DNA from: Dioscorea cayenensis subsp. rotundata
Lineage: Eukaryota; Streptophyta; Magnoliopsida; Dioscoreales; Dioscoreaceae
Direction of reading: 5' to 3'
Assembly: GCF_009730915.1 (NCBI RefSeq)
Contig: NC_052482.1
Location: 20,986,345-21,050,344, forward strand
DNA: 64,000 nt
Under the pieces are notes generated by a model that was not told where the DNA came from, ran no database searches, and worked only from the letters and a program-made list of their open reading frames with translations. Made by a program: the position numbers and the translations under genes. Below are positions 46,599 through 56,246 of this stretch, piece by piece (the first letter of the stretch is position 1; each line of letters starts with the position of its first letter).

Positions 46599-49500
46599 CT
46601 AGTAAACTTCAACACGCCAGTGATTAGTTTTCTGCAGTTGGTCCAGCATCTTTGGCCAATCCACACCTCTTTCTTGAGCAATCTTAACGAATGTCTCCTT
46701 AATTCCCGGCAGCATGGTACTTGATCCAGCGATATATATATATGCACCAGCTTTCAAAAGTGTGAAAATTTCATTACCACTTTCATAGATGCTATCCTCC
46801 ACAGAGTTATTCAAGGCCCTCTGATATCTGCATTAATATTTTAATCATCATTAATATTTGCAAATGATTAATTGATATTATTTATAGGTATACTTTAACA
46901 AATTTATGTGAATTTAAAAATTAATTAAAATTATTTGATAATATTAAATTTATAAAAAAAATATTGTATAAATTTTTTTAAAAAAATTATTCTTATTAGA
47001 AATTCATCAATGTTCTATTGATTTTTCTCTAATTTAATTATTATCATTTTTTATTATTTCTCTCAAAATAGTACTTTATGTTTTCTAAAAAAAATATATT
47101 TTCACATTAGATACGAACATTTAATTTGAAAAAAAAACATTTAATATTTTATAAATTTTTTTTATGAACACGTAAAAAAAGAAAAAAAAACATCTTCTAA
47201 AAGAATAAAAAATATACATAGGGCGTAAAGAAATATTAGATAGTCTTTTAAGTACCTGAAGTGATTAATATTGTCATTTTGAATTTGAGTAAATTCGTTG
47301 TCGTAAAGAAGACTATTATAGTTGTCAGCCCCAGAGATCAACCAGACATGTTTATTGAATGTAAGAATTTTTTGTTGTTGTTGGGTGTCGAATAAATATT
47401 GATGATGTAGGAACAATCGTTGGATGTTGCTGCGAAAAGGAGCAATACCAGTTGTTGTTGCAACCATAATATGTTTGACTTCCCGTGTTGGCCATATCGG
47501 CATGGGTTCCAATGTTGATATGGGTTCTATTTCTGGTTTTGGTGGGCTTAGCGGTATGAGTTCCGGTGGGAATACCATTTTACCTCCTGCAGGACCTGTA
47601 ATAAAAGCACATGACAAAACCAATTTTATTACTGATAATTAAAAGTATTGTGAAAATTTAAATTAAGAAAGATTTGAGAAAAACACAATTGAAAAAAACA
47701 CACCCAATTTTAACAAAGTTCCCGCACCATGCACCACTTTGACAATATTGTTGGAAATAATCAAGACGTGGGTTGTTTGGATCTAACGCATAGATGTTTG
47801 AAGTTTGTGTTAGTTTATCTTGTAGATTTATGTGGATAAGATTAATATTATTTAATTATGTTGATTTGATTAGATAAGAAGAGTAGTTATTTTTTTGAAT
47901 TTATCTTGATAAGGTAAACGTCTCATAGCTTATCTAGATGGTTTTGTTAGTCTATATATACAGCTTGTAATCTAGCTTTTGATTAGATGAAATAAAATCA
48001 GTGAGATTAAAGCTGTGCATCTCTCTCGTTCTTCTCTTTTCTTCTTCTTGTTTTCTCATTTCAAGTAGGCATCTTCTACACGTGGTATCAGAGCCAGTGC
48101 ATGCCAAGTACCTGAGGTTCACACCAATGGCGATCACCACCCAACAGGCAGCGAAAGAAAGCGGCGGTGTGTCGTTTCACTGCCCAATGTTGACGTCATC
48201 CAACTATGACACATGGGCGATCAAGATGGAGGCGATCATGGATGCTCAAGGGGTTTGGGAATCCATCGAACCGGTGGCCGGAACGACCGTGGATCCAAAG
48301 AAGGACAAGATGGCGCGGGTATACCTGTTCCAGTCCATTCCCGAGGACGTGCTTCTGCAGGTTGCAATGAAGAAGACAGCCAAGGAGGTTTGGGACAGCC
48401 TCAAGACGAGGTACCTTGGAGCAGATAGAGTGAAGAAGGCCCGTTTGCAAACCCTGAAGAGCGAGTTTGATAACTTGCGCATGAAAGAAGACGAATCAAT
48501 TGATGAATTCGCCGGTAAGTTGAGCGGGATGGCGACCCACTACAGCAACCTTGGCTCCACCTTGGAGAACGCTGCCCTCGTCAGAAAGTTGCTTGATTCT
48601 GTCCCTGACAAGTTTTTCCCGGTGATTGCTGGAATTGAGCAATTTTATGACATTGACACTATGCCTTTTGAGGAGGCAATCGGTCGTTTGAAGGCATATG
48701 ATGAACGTGTTCGTCTTCGCAGCGGCCATGGCAACAACAATGGGCAGCTCTTGTTAACCTATGCTGAGTGGCAGGCACGACAAAAATACAGTGGCGGAGA
48801 GGTGTCATCCGCTACCAAGGGGCGAGGAGTAAATGCCAACAGCAATGATGGTCGCGGCCGTGGACGAGGCCATGGACGTGGTCGTGGTTTTGGAACGGGT
48901 CGTGATAAGAGTCACATAAAATGTTTTAATTGTGATCTTTATGGCCATTTTGCTTTGGAATGCAGGAACAAGAAACGAGAGGAGGAGACACACCTTGCAC
49001 AAGCACAGGAGGAGGATCCAGCACTATTATTAGAGGATCCAGCACTACTGTTAGCAATGAACACGGAGTTAGGCAAATTGGTGTTACTGAATGAAGACAA
49101 GGTGGAACCGCAACTACGAGCTGACGGTGAGGCATATGTAAGCTCTGACATGTGGTACTTCGACAACGGTGCAAGCAATCACATGTCAGGCCAGCAAAAC
49201 AAGTTTCATGATCTGGATGACTCTATCCAGGGTCATGTGAGGTTCGGTGACGGCTCTACTGTGCAAATCAAAGGAAGAGGAACAGTGTTGTTCCAGTTTG
49301 AAGGTGGAGAGCAAAGGCTTCTCACAGAGGTGTATTACATTCCCGCACTGTCCAGTAACATCATAAGCATCGGCCAACTTACTGAGGGAGGTAGCAAAAT
49401 TGTTATTGCTAGTGCCTTCCTGCAATTGTATGATTCACAAGGAAGACTTCTCATGAAGGTCAGACGCTCATCCAATCATCTTTACAAAGTGTTGATGAAG

Positions 49501-52500
49501 ACGTGTGAGCCGGTGTGCTTGTATGCAAACATATCTAACCCAGCTTGGTTATGGCATGCAAGATTGGGACACGTAAATTTTCAAGCTCTCAAGATGATGG
49601 TCAACAGAGGAATGGTATATGGGTTGCCTAAGATTAGTCACCCGATGCAAGTATGTGCAGGTTGCACAATTGCCAAGCAACCACGTCTTCCATTCCCCAC
49701 TGTGGCAACATACCGAGCTAAGGAGCGACTCGAGCTAGTGCATGCAGACTTATGTGGTCCCATTACTCCACAAACGGCGGCCGGGAACAAATACTTCTTA
49801 CTCTTTGTTGATGACTACAGTCGGATGATGTGGGTGTATATGCTCAAGTCAAAGAGTGATACATTAGAACAATTCAAGAAGTACAAGGTACTTGTGGAGA
49901 ATGAGTCTGGTCATAAGATGAAGATACTCAAAACCGATCGTGGGGGTGAGTTCTTATCCAAAATGTTCAACACATTTTGTGAGAGCGAAGGCATTCAACG
50001 GTATTTCACCGCACCTTATACACCACAACAAAACGGTGTTGTAGAGAGGAGAAATAGAACCGTGGTGGACATGGCGAGAAGTTTGCTGAAAAGCACACAG
50101 ATGCCTTCAAGATTTTGGGGCGAAGCAGTCCGGCACACGGTCTACATCTTAAATCGTGTGACTACAAAAGCATTGCATAATTCAACCCCTCATGAAGCGT
50201 GGACTGGAAGAAAACCACGCTTGGACCACCTGAGGGTGTTTGGTTGCATGGCTTACATGAAGATACCAACTGCGCACCTTAAGAAGCTTGACGATCGTAG
50301 TATTCCTGTGGTCTATCTCTGCGTTGAAGCTGGGTGTAAAGTGCATAGACTCTTCGATCCACATCACAACAAGGTTCATATTAGCCGTGATGTGATCTTT
50401 GAGGAGAGCAAAAGTTGGATGTGGAGTGAGGCTGTAACAGATGACCAAGACATATGGGCCACATTCTCCATTGAGGAACCAGACATTGAAGAAAACAATG
50501 AAGCAAGAACATCGAACTCACCAGGGATGCCAAGGGATGTGACTACGACATCAGATGTAGCTCCAGACACTAGAAGCTCACCCTCAGCCACACCAAAACC
50601 AACAGATGTAGCACCAACATTACCAGCCACTATGGGAAGTTTGAGCCCTCCATATTCATCCAAATATGATGATAAACCAGGTAAGTTTCGATCTCTTGCA
50701 GAAATTTATGAAGAAACAGAGGAATTACATCCATTGTCAGAGGAACTATTACAGGCTGAAATGCATGAACCTGTAACCTTCTTTGAAGCAGTCAAAGAGA
50801 AGCAATGGGTTGAAGCAATGGACCAAGAGATTGCATCAATTGAAAAGAATAAGACATGGTCACTAACTGACTTGCCAGCTGGACATAAACCTATAGGTTT
50901 GAAATGGGTTTACAAACTAAAAAAGGATTCAGAAGGGAATGTGGTTAAACACAAAGCCAGACTTGTTGCAAAGGGATATGTACAGCGACAAGGAATTGAC
51001 TACGAGGAAGTCTTCTCTCCAGTGGCAAGAATCGAAACAATCAGGTTATTACTTGCACTAGCAGCTCAATGCAAATGGCAAGTGCATCACATGGATGTCA
51101 AAACGGCGTTCTTGAATGGAGAGCTACTGGAAGAAGTCTATGTTACTCAGCCAGAAGGATATGTAGTGAAGCAACAAGAGCACAAGGTGTACTGCATTGT
51201 TCAAGGCACTATACGGATTACGCCAAGCACCCCGAGCCCGGAATCTTCGGGTTGGATAGAAAAATTGAAGAGCTTTTTGTTTTATTAAATGCCCCCCAAG
51301 AGCATGTCTGTTTATGTGAGAACTAAACAATCTAATATTTTTGATTATTGGAGTTTATGTTGATGATCTTATTATAACTCGAAGAAGTTATAGACATCCA
51401 AGAATTCAAGCATCGGATGATGAATGAATTTGAGATGTCCCGATCTCGGACTTCTTTCCTATTATCTGGGCATTGAAGTGGAGCAAAGGGAAGAGAGAAT
51501 TTCCCTCAAACAATCGGGATACGCTAGAAGGATCCTACAACAATTCGGTATGGAAGATTGTAACCCATGTAAGTGCTCCATGGAACCAAAACTACAACTT
51601 GGAAAAAGATCCCCGAGGGAGAGTTTGTTGATCCAACTGAATATCGGCGTGCCATTGGAAACCTAATGTACATGCTGCACACTCGACCTGATCTTGCATA
51701 TTCAGTTGGGATGGTCAGTAGATACATGGAGAAGCCTACAATGCTACACCAAAAGGCTGTAAAGCAAATCTTAAGGTATATTAAAGGTACAATTGAATTT
51801 GGTTTGGAATACACAAGTGGAGGTGATGGCGAAATTATTGGGTTTTGTGATAGTAGTTTGGCCAGTGATATTGATGACAGAAGAAGCACTAGTGGGATGG
51901 TGTTTTATGTCAATAAAAGTGTGATTTCATGGAGTTCACAGAAACAAAAGAGCGTCGCATTATCGTCATGTGAAGCTGAATTCATGGCAGCAACGGCAGC
52001 CGCTTGTCAGGCGATATGGTTGAGGGGATTGATGAGTGAAGTGACAGGGCGTTCTCCAGAATTAGTCAGGCTATATGTTGATAACAAATCAACGATAGCA
52101 CTAATGAAGAATCCAGTGTTCCATGGGAGAAGTAAGCACATCAATACCCGGTTCCATTTTATTCGTGAATGCATTGAAAGAGGGGAGATTATTGTTGAGC
52201 ATGTAAGTGGAGAAGAACAACGTGCAGACATTCTCACTAAGTCACTTACAAAGGTGAAGTTCTCAGAGATGCGCCTCTTAATTGGAGTCAAGGACTTAAC
52301 ACAACCAAGTCTAGATTAGGGGGAGAGTTTGTTGGAAATAATCAAGACTTGGGTTGTTTGGATCTAACGCATAGATGTTTGAAGTTTGTGTTAGTTTATC
52401 TTGTAGATTTATGTGGATAAGATTAATATTATTTAATTATGTTGATTTGATTAGATAAGAAGAGTAGTTATTTTTTTGAATTTATCTTGATAAGATAAAC

Positions 52501-54049
52501 GTCTCATAGCTTATCTAGATGGTTTTGTTAGTCTATATATACAGCTTGTAATCTAGCTTTTGATTAGATGAAATAAAATCAGTGAGATTAAAGCTGTGCA
52601 TCTCTCTCGTCCTTCTCTTTTCTTCTTCTTGTTTTCTCATTTCAAGTAGGCATCTTCTACAAATATATAGTCCACACAAATTGAATTCTACTTAAGCTCA
52701 AAATGAATAGAGTTTATTGTTCAAGTTAATAATATTTAGATTGTCTTAATTTTTTTTTTTATAAATGCAACAAGTGTTGTTAGTAAAAGAAACGTTCACA
52801 CGGCCAAAATTCAATCATCTAGTTAATGTGCCCTCACCCAAAAATATATGGTGCAAATTGCAAGCATAAATCCACATTTGAAGAACTGTTATCATTGTTA
52901 TCATTGTTGTGGTTAGTGAAATTCAAATTTGAGAAAATTAAATGTCTTGCACCCACTTTTCCCAGTGTGGCTGGGCAATAAATGTCTTGCACCCACTTTT
53001 CACAGTGAGGCTGGGCAATAAACCCTTTTGCTCCCTACAAATTTAAAACAAAGTCTTGTAAATAAATATAAAATTTCAAAGTACGTATTTTCAAACCTGA
53101 AATTTCAACCACGTCTCCAGCTTTAACGTTACAGAGGTAGTTACTAACACTGTCTGACGACAGTTCTGCACGACGAACACATAGACTGAGTGTATTGCCA
53201 TCACAAGAATCTCCACGTCTCCATGATGCAATCGAGAAATAGCGTTTGTTCTGCAGGAATGATTGATGTATAATTAGTAGAGATCGAAAACACTAAAAAT
53301 TAAATCACAAACGTGAAAATGCACGTACTTAAACAAACTCACTGATTGAAAACATACTGCAAGATATTGGCCTTCCATGAAACTAAAGCAACCACAGTGA
53401 TCAAGCACAATATGGCAGACCTCTCCGAGGCCGCCTTTGGGGCCAACAAGAGTCTCCACTGAGACAACTGTTGTTTTGTAAGTCTTGTCAGCACTCGAAG
53501 GTATTTCTCTAGTCTCCCAAGCTTCTAAAGGGACGACTGCAGCATTCAGTTTTGTAGCTTGGCGTGCAGACATGCCGAGAACCTTGTGGTTATACTTGGA
53601 ATGCTGTTTCTCATTTCTTAAAGATAAACTGGGTAGGGATGTCGGCACCTTGTTTTCGAAGCTCAGATTACTGGTTATCTGCATAACAAGAATATGAATG
53701 AGCTACAACTGCATTAATAATCTTGCCTTCCGATCGAGTTCATAATACACTTACACAAGCAGAAAAAAGTTACAACAAAGTATAAGAAACAGACAGAATT
53801 ATTTATACAAGGGCTTAATTAAGATGTTCACCAGTGAGGCAGAGTGATTAAACCCTAAACTCTTCCCAGGGAGCATCTGCGCATGCATGACACTGCAAAG
53901 ATTAGCCCTGCAATCAATTAACACAACCAAAACCTTAGCTTGACACGGATATATATATATATATATATATTAATATTTTTAACCAACCACACAATTATCT
54001 GAATAATATATACAAAGGATGTTAGTGAAAATAGATACTTGAGAGCCAT
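46599..54049 (-). CDS. Ferredoxin-NADP reductase-like protein, six exons, intact frame but altered active site (copy A)
   Basis: Exons on the minus strand: 54049-54039, 53907-53832, 53678-53358, 53250-53097, 47595-47256 and 46827-46599. All junctions are GT-AG and in phase, giving 376 residues, the usual length of a root-type plastid FNR precursor. N terminus MALKANLCSVMHAQ with a Ser-rich transit-like stretch, then MSARQATKLNAAVVPLEAWE, TTVVSVETLVGPKGG, EVCHIVLDH and EGQYLAV. FAD-binding motif RYFSIAS replaces RLYSIAS. The NADP-binding half has MVATTTGIAPFRS where GTGVAPFR is usual, SLLYDNEF, and the C terminus HWRVEVY with the final Tyr. About 24 Pro-rich residues are inserted before HIMVA. 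The Ser-Arg and Lys-Tyr motif that holds the NADP 2'-phosphate is missing, and IYIAGSS replaces IYFCGLK, losing the catalytic Cys. A Copia element fills most of the fourth intron (47596-53096). Catalysis on NADP is doubtful. Confidence 0.8.
48127..51288 (+). CDS. Copia gag-pol polyprotein (element 1), frameshifted in the reverse transcriptase
   Basis: The start MAITTQQAAKESGG after the primer site was chosen; the open frame reaches back into the LTR but that is not coding. Gag (UBN2 type) covers about residues 20-240 and the zinc knuckle CFNCDLYGHFALEC is near 265. The protease motif near 345 reads DNGAS, where DTGA or DSGA is expected. Integrase follows with HADLCGP, KTDRGGEF and VERRNR, so the D, D and E residues are present. 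The reverse transcriptase starts near EKQWVEAMDQEI, keeps HHMDVKTAFLNGEL, and breaks after HKVY near 51195; the frame then ends at 51288. The element therefore cannot make a full polyprotein. Confidence 0.9.
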   Translation: MAITTQQAAKESGGVSFHCPMLTSSNYDTWAIKMEAIMDAQGVWESIEPVAGTTVDPKKDKMARVYLFQSIPEDVLLQVAMKKTAKEVWDSLKTRYLGADRVKKARLQTLKSEFDNLRMKEDESIDEFAGKLSGMATHYSNLGSTLENAALVRKLLDSVPDKFFPVIAGIEQFYDIDTMPFEEAIGRLKAYDERVRLRSGHGNNNGQLLLTYAEWQARQKYSGGEVSSATKGRGVNANSNDGRGRGRGHGRGRGFGTGRDKSHIKCFNCDLYGHFALECRNKKREEETHLAQAQEEDPALLLEDPALLLAMNTELGKLVLLNEDKVEPQLRADGEAYVSSDMWYFDNGASNHMSGQQNKFHDLDDSIQGHVRFGDGSTVQIKGRGTVLFQFEGGEQRLLTEVYYIPALSSNIISIGQLTEGGSKIVIASAFLQLYDSQGRLLMKVRRSSNHLYKVLMKTCEPVCLYANISNPAWLWHARLGHVNFQALKMMVNRGMVYGLPKISHPMQVCAGCTIAKQPRLPFPTVATYRAKERLELVHADLCGPITPQTAAGNKYFLLFVDDYSRMMWVYMLKSKSDTLEQFKKYKVLVENESGHKMKILKTDRGGEFLSKMFNTFCESEGIQRYFTAPYTPQQNGVVERRNRTVVDMARSLLKSTQMPSRFWGEAVRHTVYILNRVTTKALHNSTPHEAWTGRKPRLDHLRVFGCMAYMKIPTAHLKKLDDRSIPVVYLCVEAGCKVHRLFDPHHNKVHISRDVIFEESKSWMWSEAVTDDQDIWATFSIEEPDIEENNEARTSNSPGMPRDVTTTSDVAPDTRSSPSATPKPTDVAPTLPATMGSLSPPYSSKYDDKPGKFRSLAEIYEETEELHPLSEELLQAEMHEPVTFFEAVKEKQWVEAMDQEIASIEKNKTWSLTDLPAGHKPIGLKWVYKLKKDSEGNVVKHKARLVAKGYVQRQGIDYEEVFSPVARIETIRLLLALAAQCKWQVHHMDVKTAFLNGELLEEVYVTQPEGYVVKQQEHKVYCIVQGTIRITPSTPSPESSGWIEKLKSFLFY
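51200..52319 (+). pseudogene. Remainder of Copia 1: reverse transcriptase end and RNase H
   Basis: In other frames LYGLRQAPRA (about 51210), VYVDDLI (about 51353), then LSYYLGIEVEQ (51460) and, after another shift near 51600, GNLMYMLHTRPDLAYSVG and RNase H with SVALSSCEAEFMAA and DILTKSLT, ending at 52319. At least three frame changes separate these conserved blocks, so the loss of coding is not a single error. Confidence 0.85.
52667..53096 (-). other. Fourth-intron sequence of the reductase gene next to Copia 1
   Basis: Non-coding, matching 58466-58854 in the other copy. It contains two near-identical direct repeats of AATGTCTTGCACCCACTTTTC-CAGTG (about 52941 and 52981), while the other copy has one. 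No other feature. Confidence 0.6.
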
Positions 54050-54125
54050 TTTGGAGTTTCAACAACACAGTGAAAACCTCAGACAACAGTATGAAGAGTG
54101 AAGAAGAATGACTCCAAACCCTAAA

Positions 54126-54197
54126 CATATATAGAAGAGAAATGAGGGGAACTCGGTCGTAAAAATCTTCAATTTCGTGGTGCAAAATGCTCACGTG
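54126..54197 (-). promoter_or_regulatory. Promoter of the reductase-like gene: TATA box and G-box
   Basis: On the minus strand CTATATATG lies at about 54134-54126, some 80 bases upstream of the ATG at 54049. CACGTG (a G-box) is at 54192-54197, about 60 bases further up. This is a plausible plant promoter for copy A. The other copies lack this region or run off the window. Confidence 0.5.
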
Positions 54198-54404
54198 CCC
54201 CACCACACTTCTTACTGATGTGAATGCCTAGAACTTTTGAGTGTTAATCAATGCAATTGCAAAATACTTGCCCAGTTAGTTATCTTGTACCTCTTTAACA
54301 TCAATGCCGCATAAAACAGTTGAGTGTGAGCACATATGACACGTATTTTATGTGAACATATAAAACATTAGCGATTTTAAAAAATAAAAAAAAATAAAAT
54401 GAAT

Positions 54405-54548
54405 TAACCAACCACCCAATAGCTAAGAGGTAAGTCGTTTAGCTCTCATGAGGGAAGTTGAGACTTTGACTCTCTCTCAATGGTTGAGTCTATAGGGTGT
54501 GGTAGCTTGTCCACTTTATTAAAAATAATAATAATAAATAAATCAATA
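54405..54548 (+). mobile_element. SINE-like element
   Basis: ATAGCTAAGAGGTAAGTCG resembles a pol III A box (TAGCTAAGAGG), followed by a weak B-box-like AGTTGAGACTTTGACTC and an AATAATAATAAATAAA tail. This order is that of a tRNA-derived plant SINE. The B box is degenerate, so the assignment is provisional. Confidence 0.45.
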
Positions 54549-55507
54549 AAATATATTTAAACAAAAAAAATACAAAAAAAATACTCTTTTCTGCCCTTTA
54601 AACAAAAAAAATACAAAAAAATATATTAAATTGGAATAGGTTTGGCCTATTAATTAGGGCATTTAACAAAGTGGTCTTTAGTGCATCAACACTCACCTAT
54701 GCAATGGACAACGCATTCATAATACCTCGTACGTATGTCCCCATCATGAACTCCCACGTCACGTAATCCTCTTGACCATCCTACTATCACATAGTTTAGG
54801 TTTCTTTAGCCGATTTAAATGGGAACATGGCCCAAGGCACATGTGACCGTTTGGTTCACGGAATAAGTATGGATGTAAGAATGGGAGTGGTGGAGTAGTG
54901 GATGGGAATTGGTAATGGAATTAAAAGTATATAGATATAAATGAAAATAATGTTTGGTTGGAAGGAATAAGATATGGGAATAAAAAAAATATGAAAAAAA
55001 AAATCATATAAAATTACTTTTATATTCGTTAATGTAAATGAATGATATTACATACCATAGTTAATTATATTTAAAGATAATTAATTTTTTAATTTATAAA
55101 ATAATTTAAACAAAATTATTTGTTTTAATTATTATAATTAAATATTTTAAATAAAATCTAATTTAATTATTATATGTTTTATTATAATTATTAAAATAAC
55201 AAATATATTTAACTATTATCCAATTTAATTTTTATAATTAAATAATACATTTTAACTACAGTTTTATAAAAATTAAAATGGACAAAAATTTCTATTTTCC
55301 TAAAAAAATTTTGAAGTCTATTTTAATCATGATTTAATTATGATAATTAAATATTTTAATGACATAAATTAAATTAATTAAAGAGTGATTTAATTATAGG
55401 ATGTATTTAATTAAGAATGATTTAATTATAACATGTACGATAGAAATAATTTTTTTATGTATTAAGGATATAATGGTAATTAAAGAGGCAAAAAGGGGGA
55501 AGGAATG
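54549..55507. other. AT-rich intergenic DNA
   Basis: No gene seen. A stretch from about 54848 (CCGTTTGGTTCACGGAATAAG) to the hairpin region may be one non-autonomous element, as such GTTTGG starts are common in MITEs, but I could not pair its ends with confidence. Confidence 0.35.
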
Positions 55508-55538
55508 CTCATGCCTCCTCAATTTTGGGGGGCATGAG
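55508..55538. repeat. Imperfect hairpin next to the hAT MITE
   Basis: CTCATGCCTCC and GGGGGGCATGAG are nearly complementary and separated by a short loop. It precedes the hAT MITE and is about the same length as the three hairpins at 56096-56226. Confidence 0.55.
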
Positions 55539-55561
55539 TAATATGGGTTTTGAGGGGATGA

Positions 55562-56059
55562 TAGGGATGGGCATGGGGCTGGGAATCCCCGTCCCCCACG
55601 GGGATCCACCCTGTTTGGGGCGGGGAATCCCCGGTTTCCTCCCCCGCGGGGACCGGGGTGGGGGAATAAAATTCCCCGATAATTGTAGCTGGGTGAGGGT
55701 GGGGAGTGATCTTTCCGCCCCACGTTGTTTCCTTAGATTATTGGATTTTTGTAAGAAATGTGTTAAAATAAAAATTAGAAAATATATAATATAATATCAT
55801 GTTTGTTATTAATAAAGATGAGTCTTAATTGATATCTAAGATTCTAAGTTCATAAATTTAAACATTAGATTAGTGGATTGTTTTTTTTTTTAAGAAAAAA
55901 TTGTGTTTGGAGGCCGGGGTGGGATCCCCGTGGGGCGGGGAGTGGGGGCTTCCTCCTCCCCGATTCCCCAACTGGGGTGGGGACGGGGAATCCCCGCCCA
56001 AGATGAGGAAGTGAGTGGGGAGATACTCCCCGTCCCGTCCCGCCCCATGCCCATCCCTA
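55562..56059. mobile_element. hAT-type MITE, 498 bp, with perfect 8-bp target duplication
   Basis: The ends are TAGGGATGGGCATGGGGC and its complement GCCCCATGCCCATCCCTA. GGGGATGA occurs at both sides (55554-55561 and 56060-56067). The G- and C-rich inner regions are also complementary. TAGGG-TGG ends and an 8-bp duplication define a hAT non-autonomous element. Confidence 0.92.
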
Positions 56060-56095
56060 GGGGATGAAGCCCCCTTCAATCTCGCCCCAACCCCA

Positions 56096-56226
56096 TTGGT
56101 GCATACCCATGTCTGGGTATGCACCAAAAGTGCCCCCTCAATCTCGTCCCCAACCCCATTGGTGCATACCCATGTCTGGGTATGCACCAAAAGTGGGAGT
56201 GATCCCTTGCCTTAGGGATCACTCCC
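56096..56226. repeat. Three consecutive 32-bp perfect hairpins
   Basis: Hairpins at 56096-56127 and 56159-56190 each have a 14-bp stem, TTGGTGCATACCCA with its exact complement, around a TGTC loop; they sit in a 63-bp direct repeat that also shares CAATCTCG-CCC-AACCCCA. A third hairpin at 56195-56226 has a 12-bp stem GGGAGTGATCCC around TTGCCTTA. All three are 32 bases long. Confidence 0.9.
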
Positions 56227-56246
56227 TCAATCCGAAACGGAATCAC

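Larger units (their letters stand above)
47749..52661 (+). mobile_element. Copia retrotransposon 1, nearly complete, in the reductase intron
   Basis: LTRs at 47749-48080 and 52330-52661, each 332 bp, TGTTGG to CTACA, differ at about three bases. Target duplication AATAT is at 47744-47748 and 52662-52666. The other reductase copy has the empty site (58454-58465, GACAATATATAG). The tRNA-Met-type primer site TGGTATCAGAGC is at 48083-48094 and a purine tract precedes the 3' LTR at about 52317-52328. It lies opposite to the host gene. The low LTR divergence means recent insertion. Confidence 0.95.

Noticed and set aside
48001-48126. In-frame extension of the Copia 1 polyprotein into the 5' LTR
   Set aside because: The frame starts before the primer binding site; the first Met after the leader (48127) matches the gag start.
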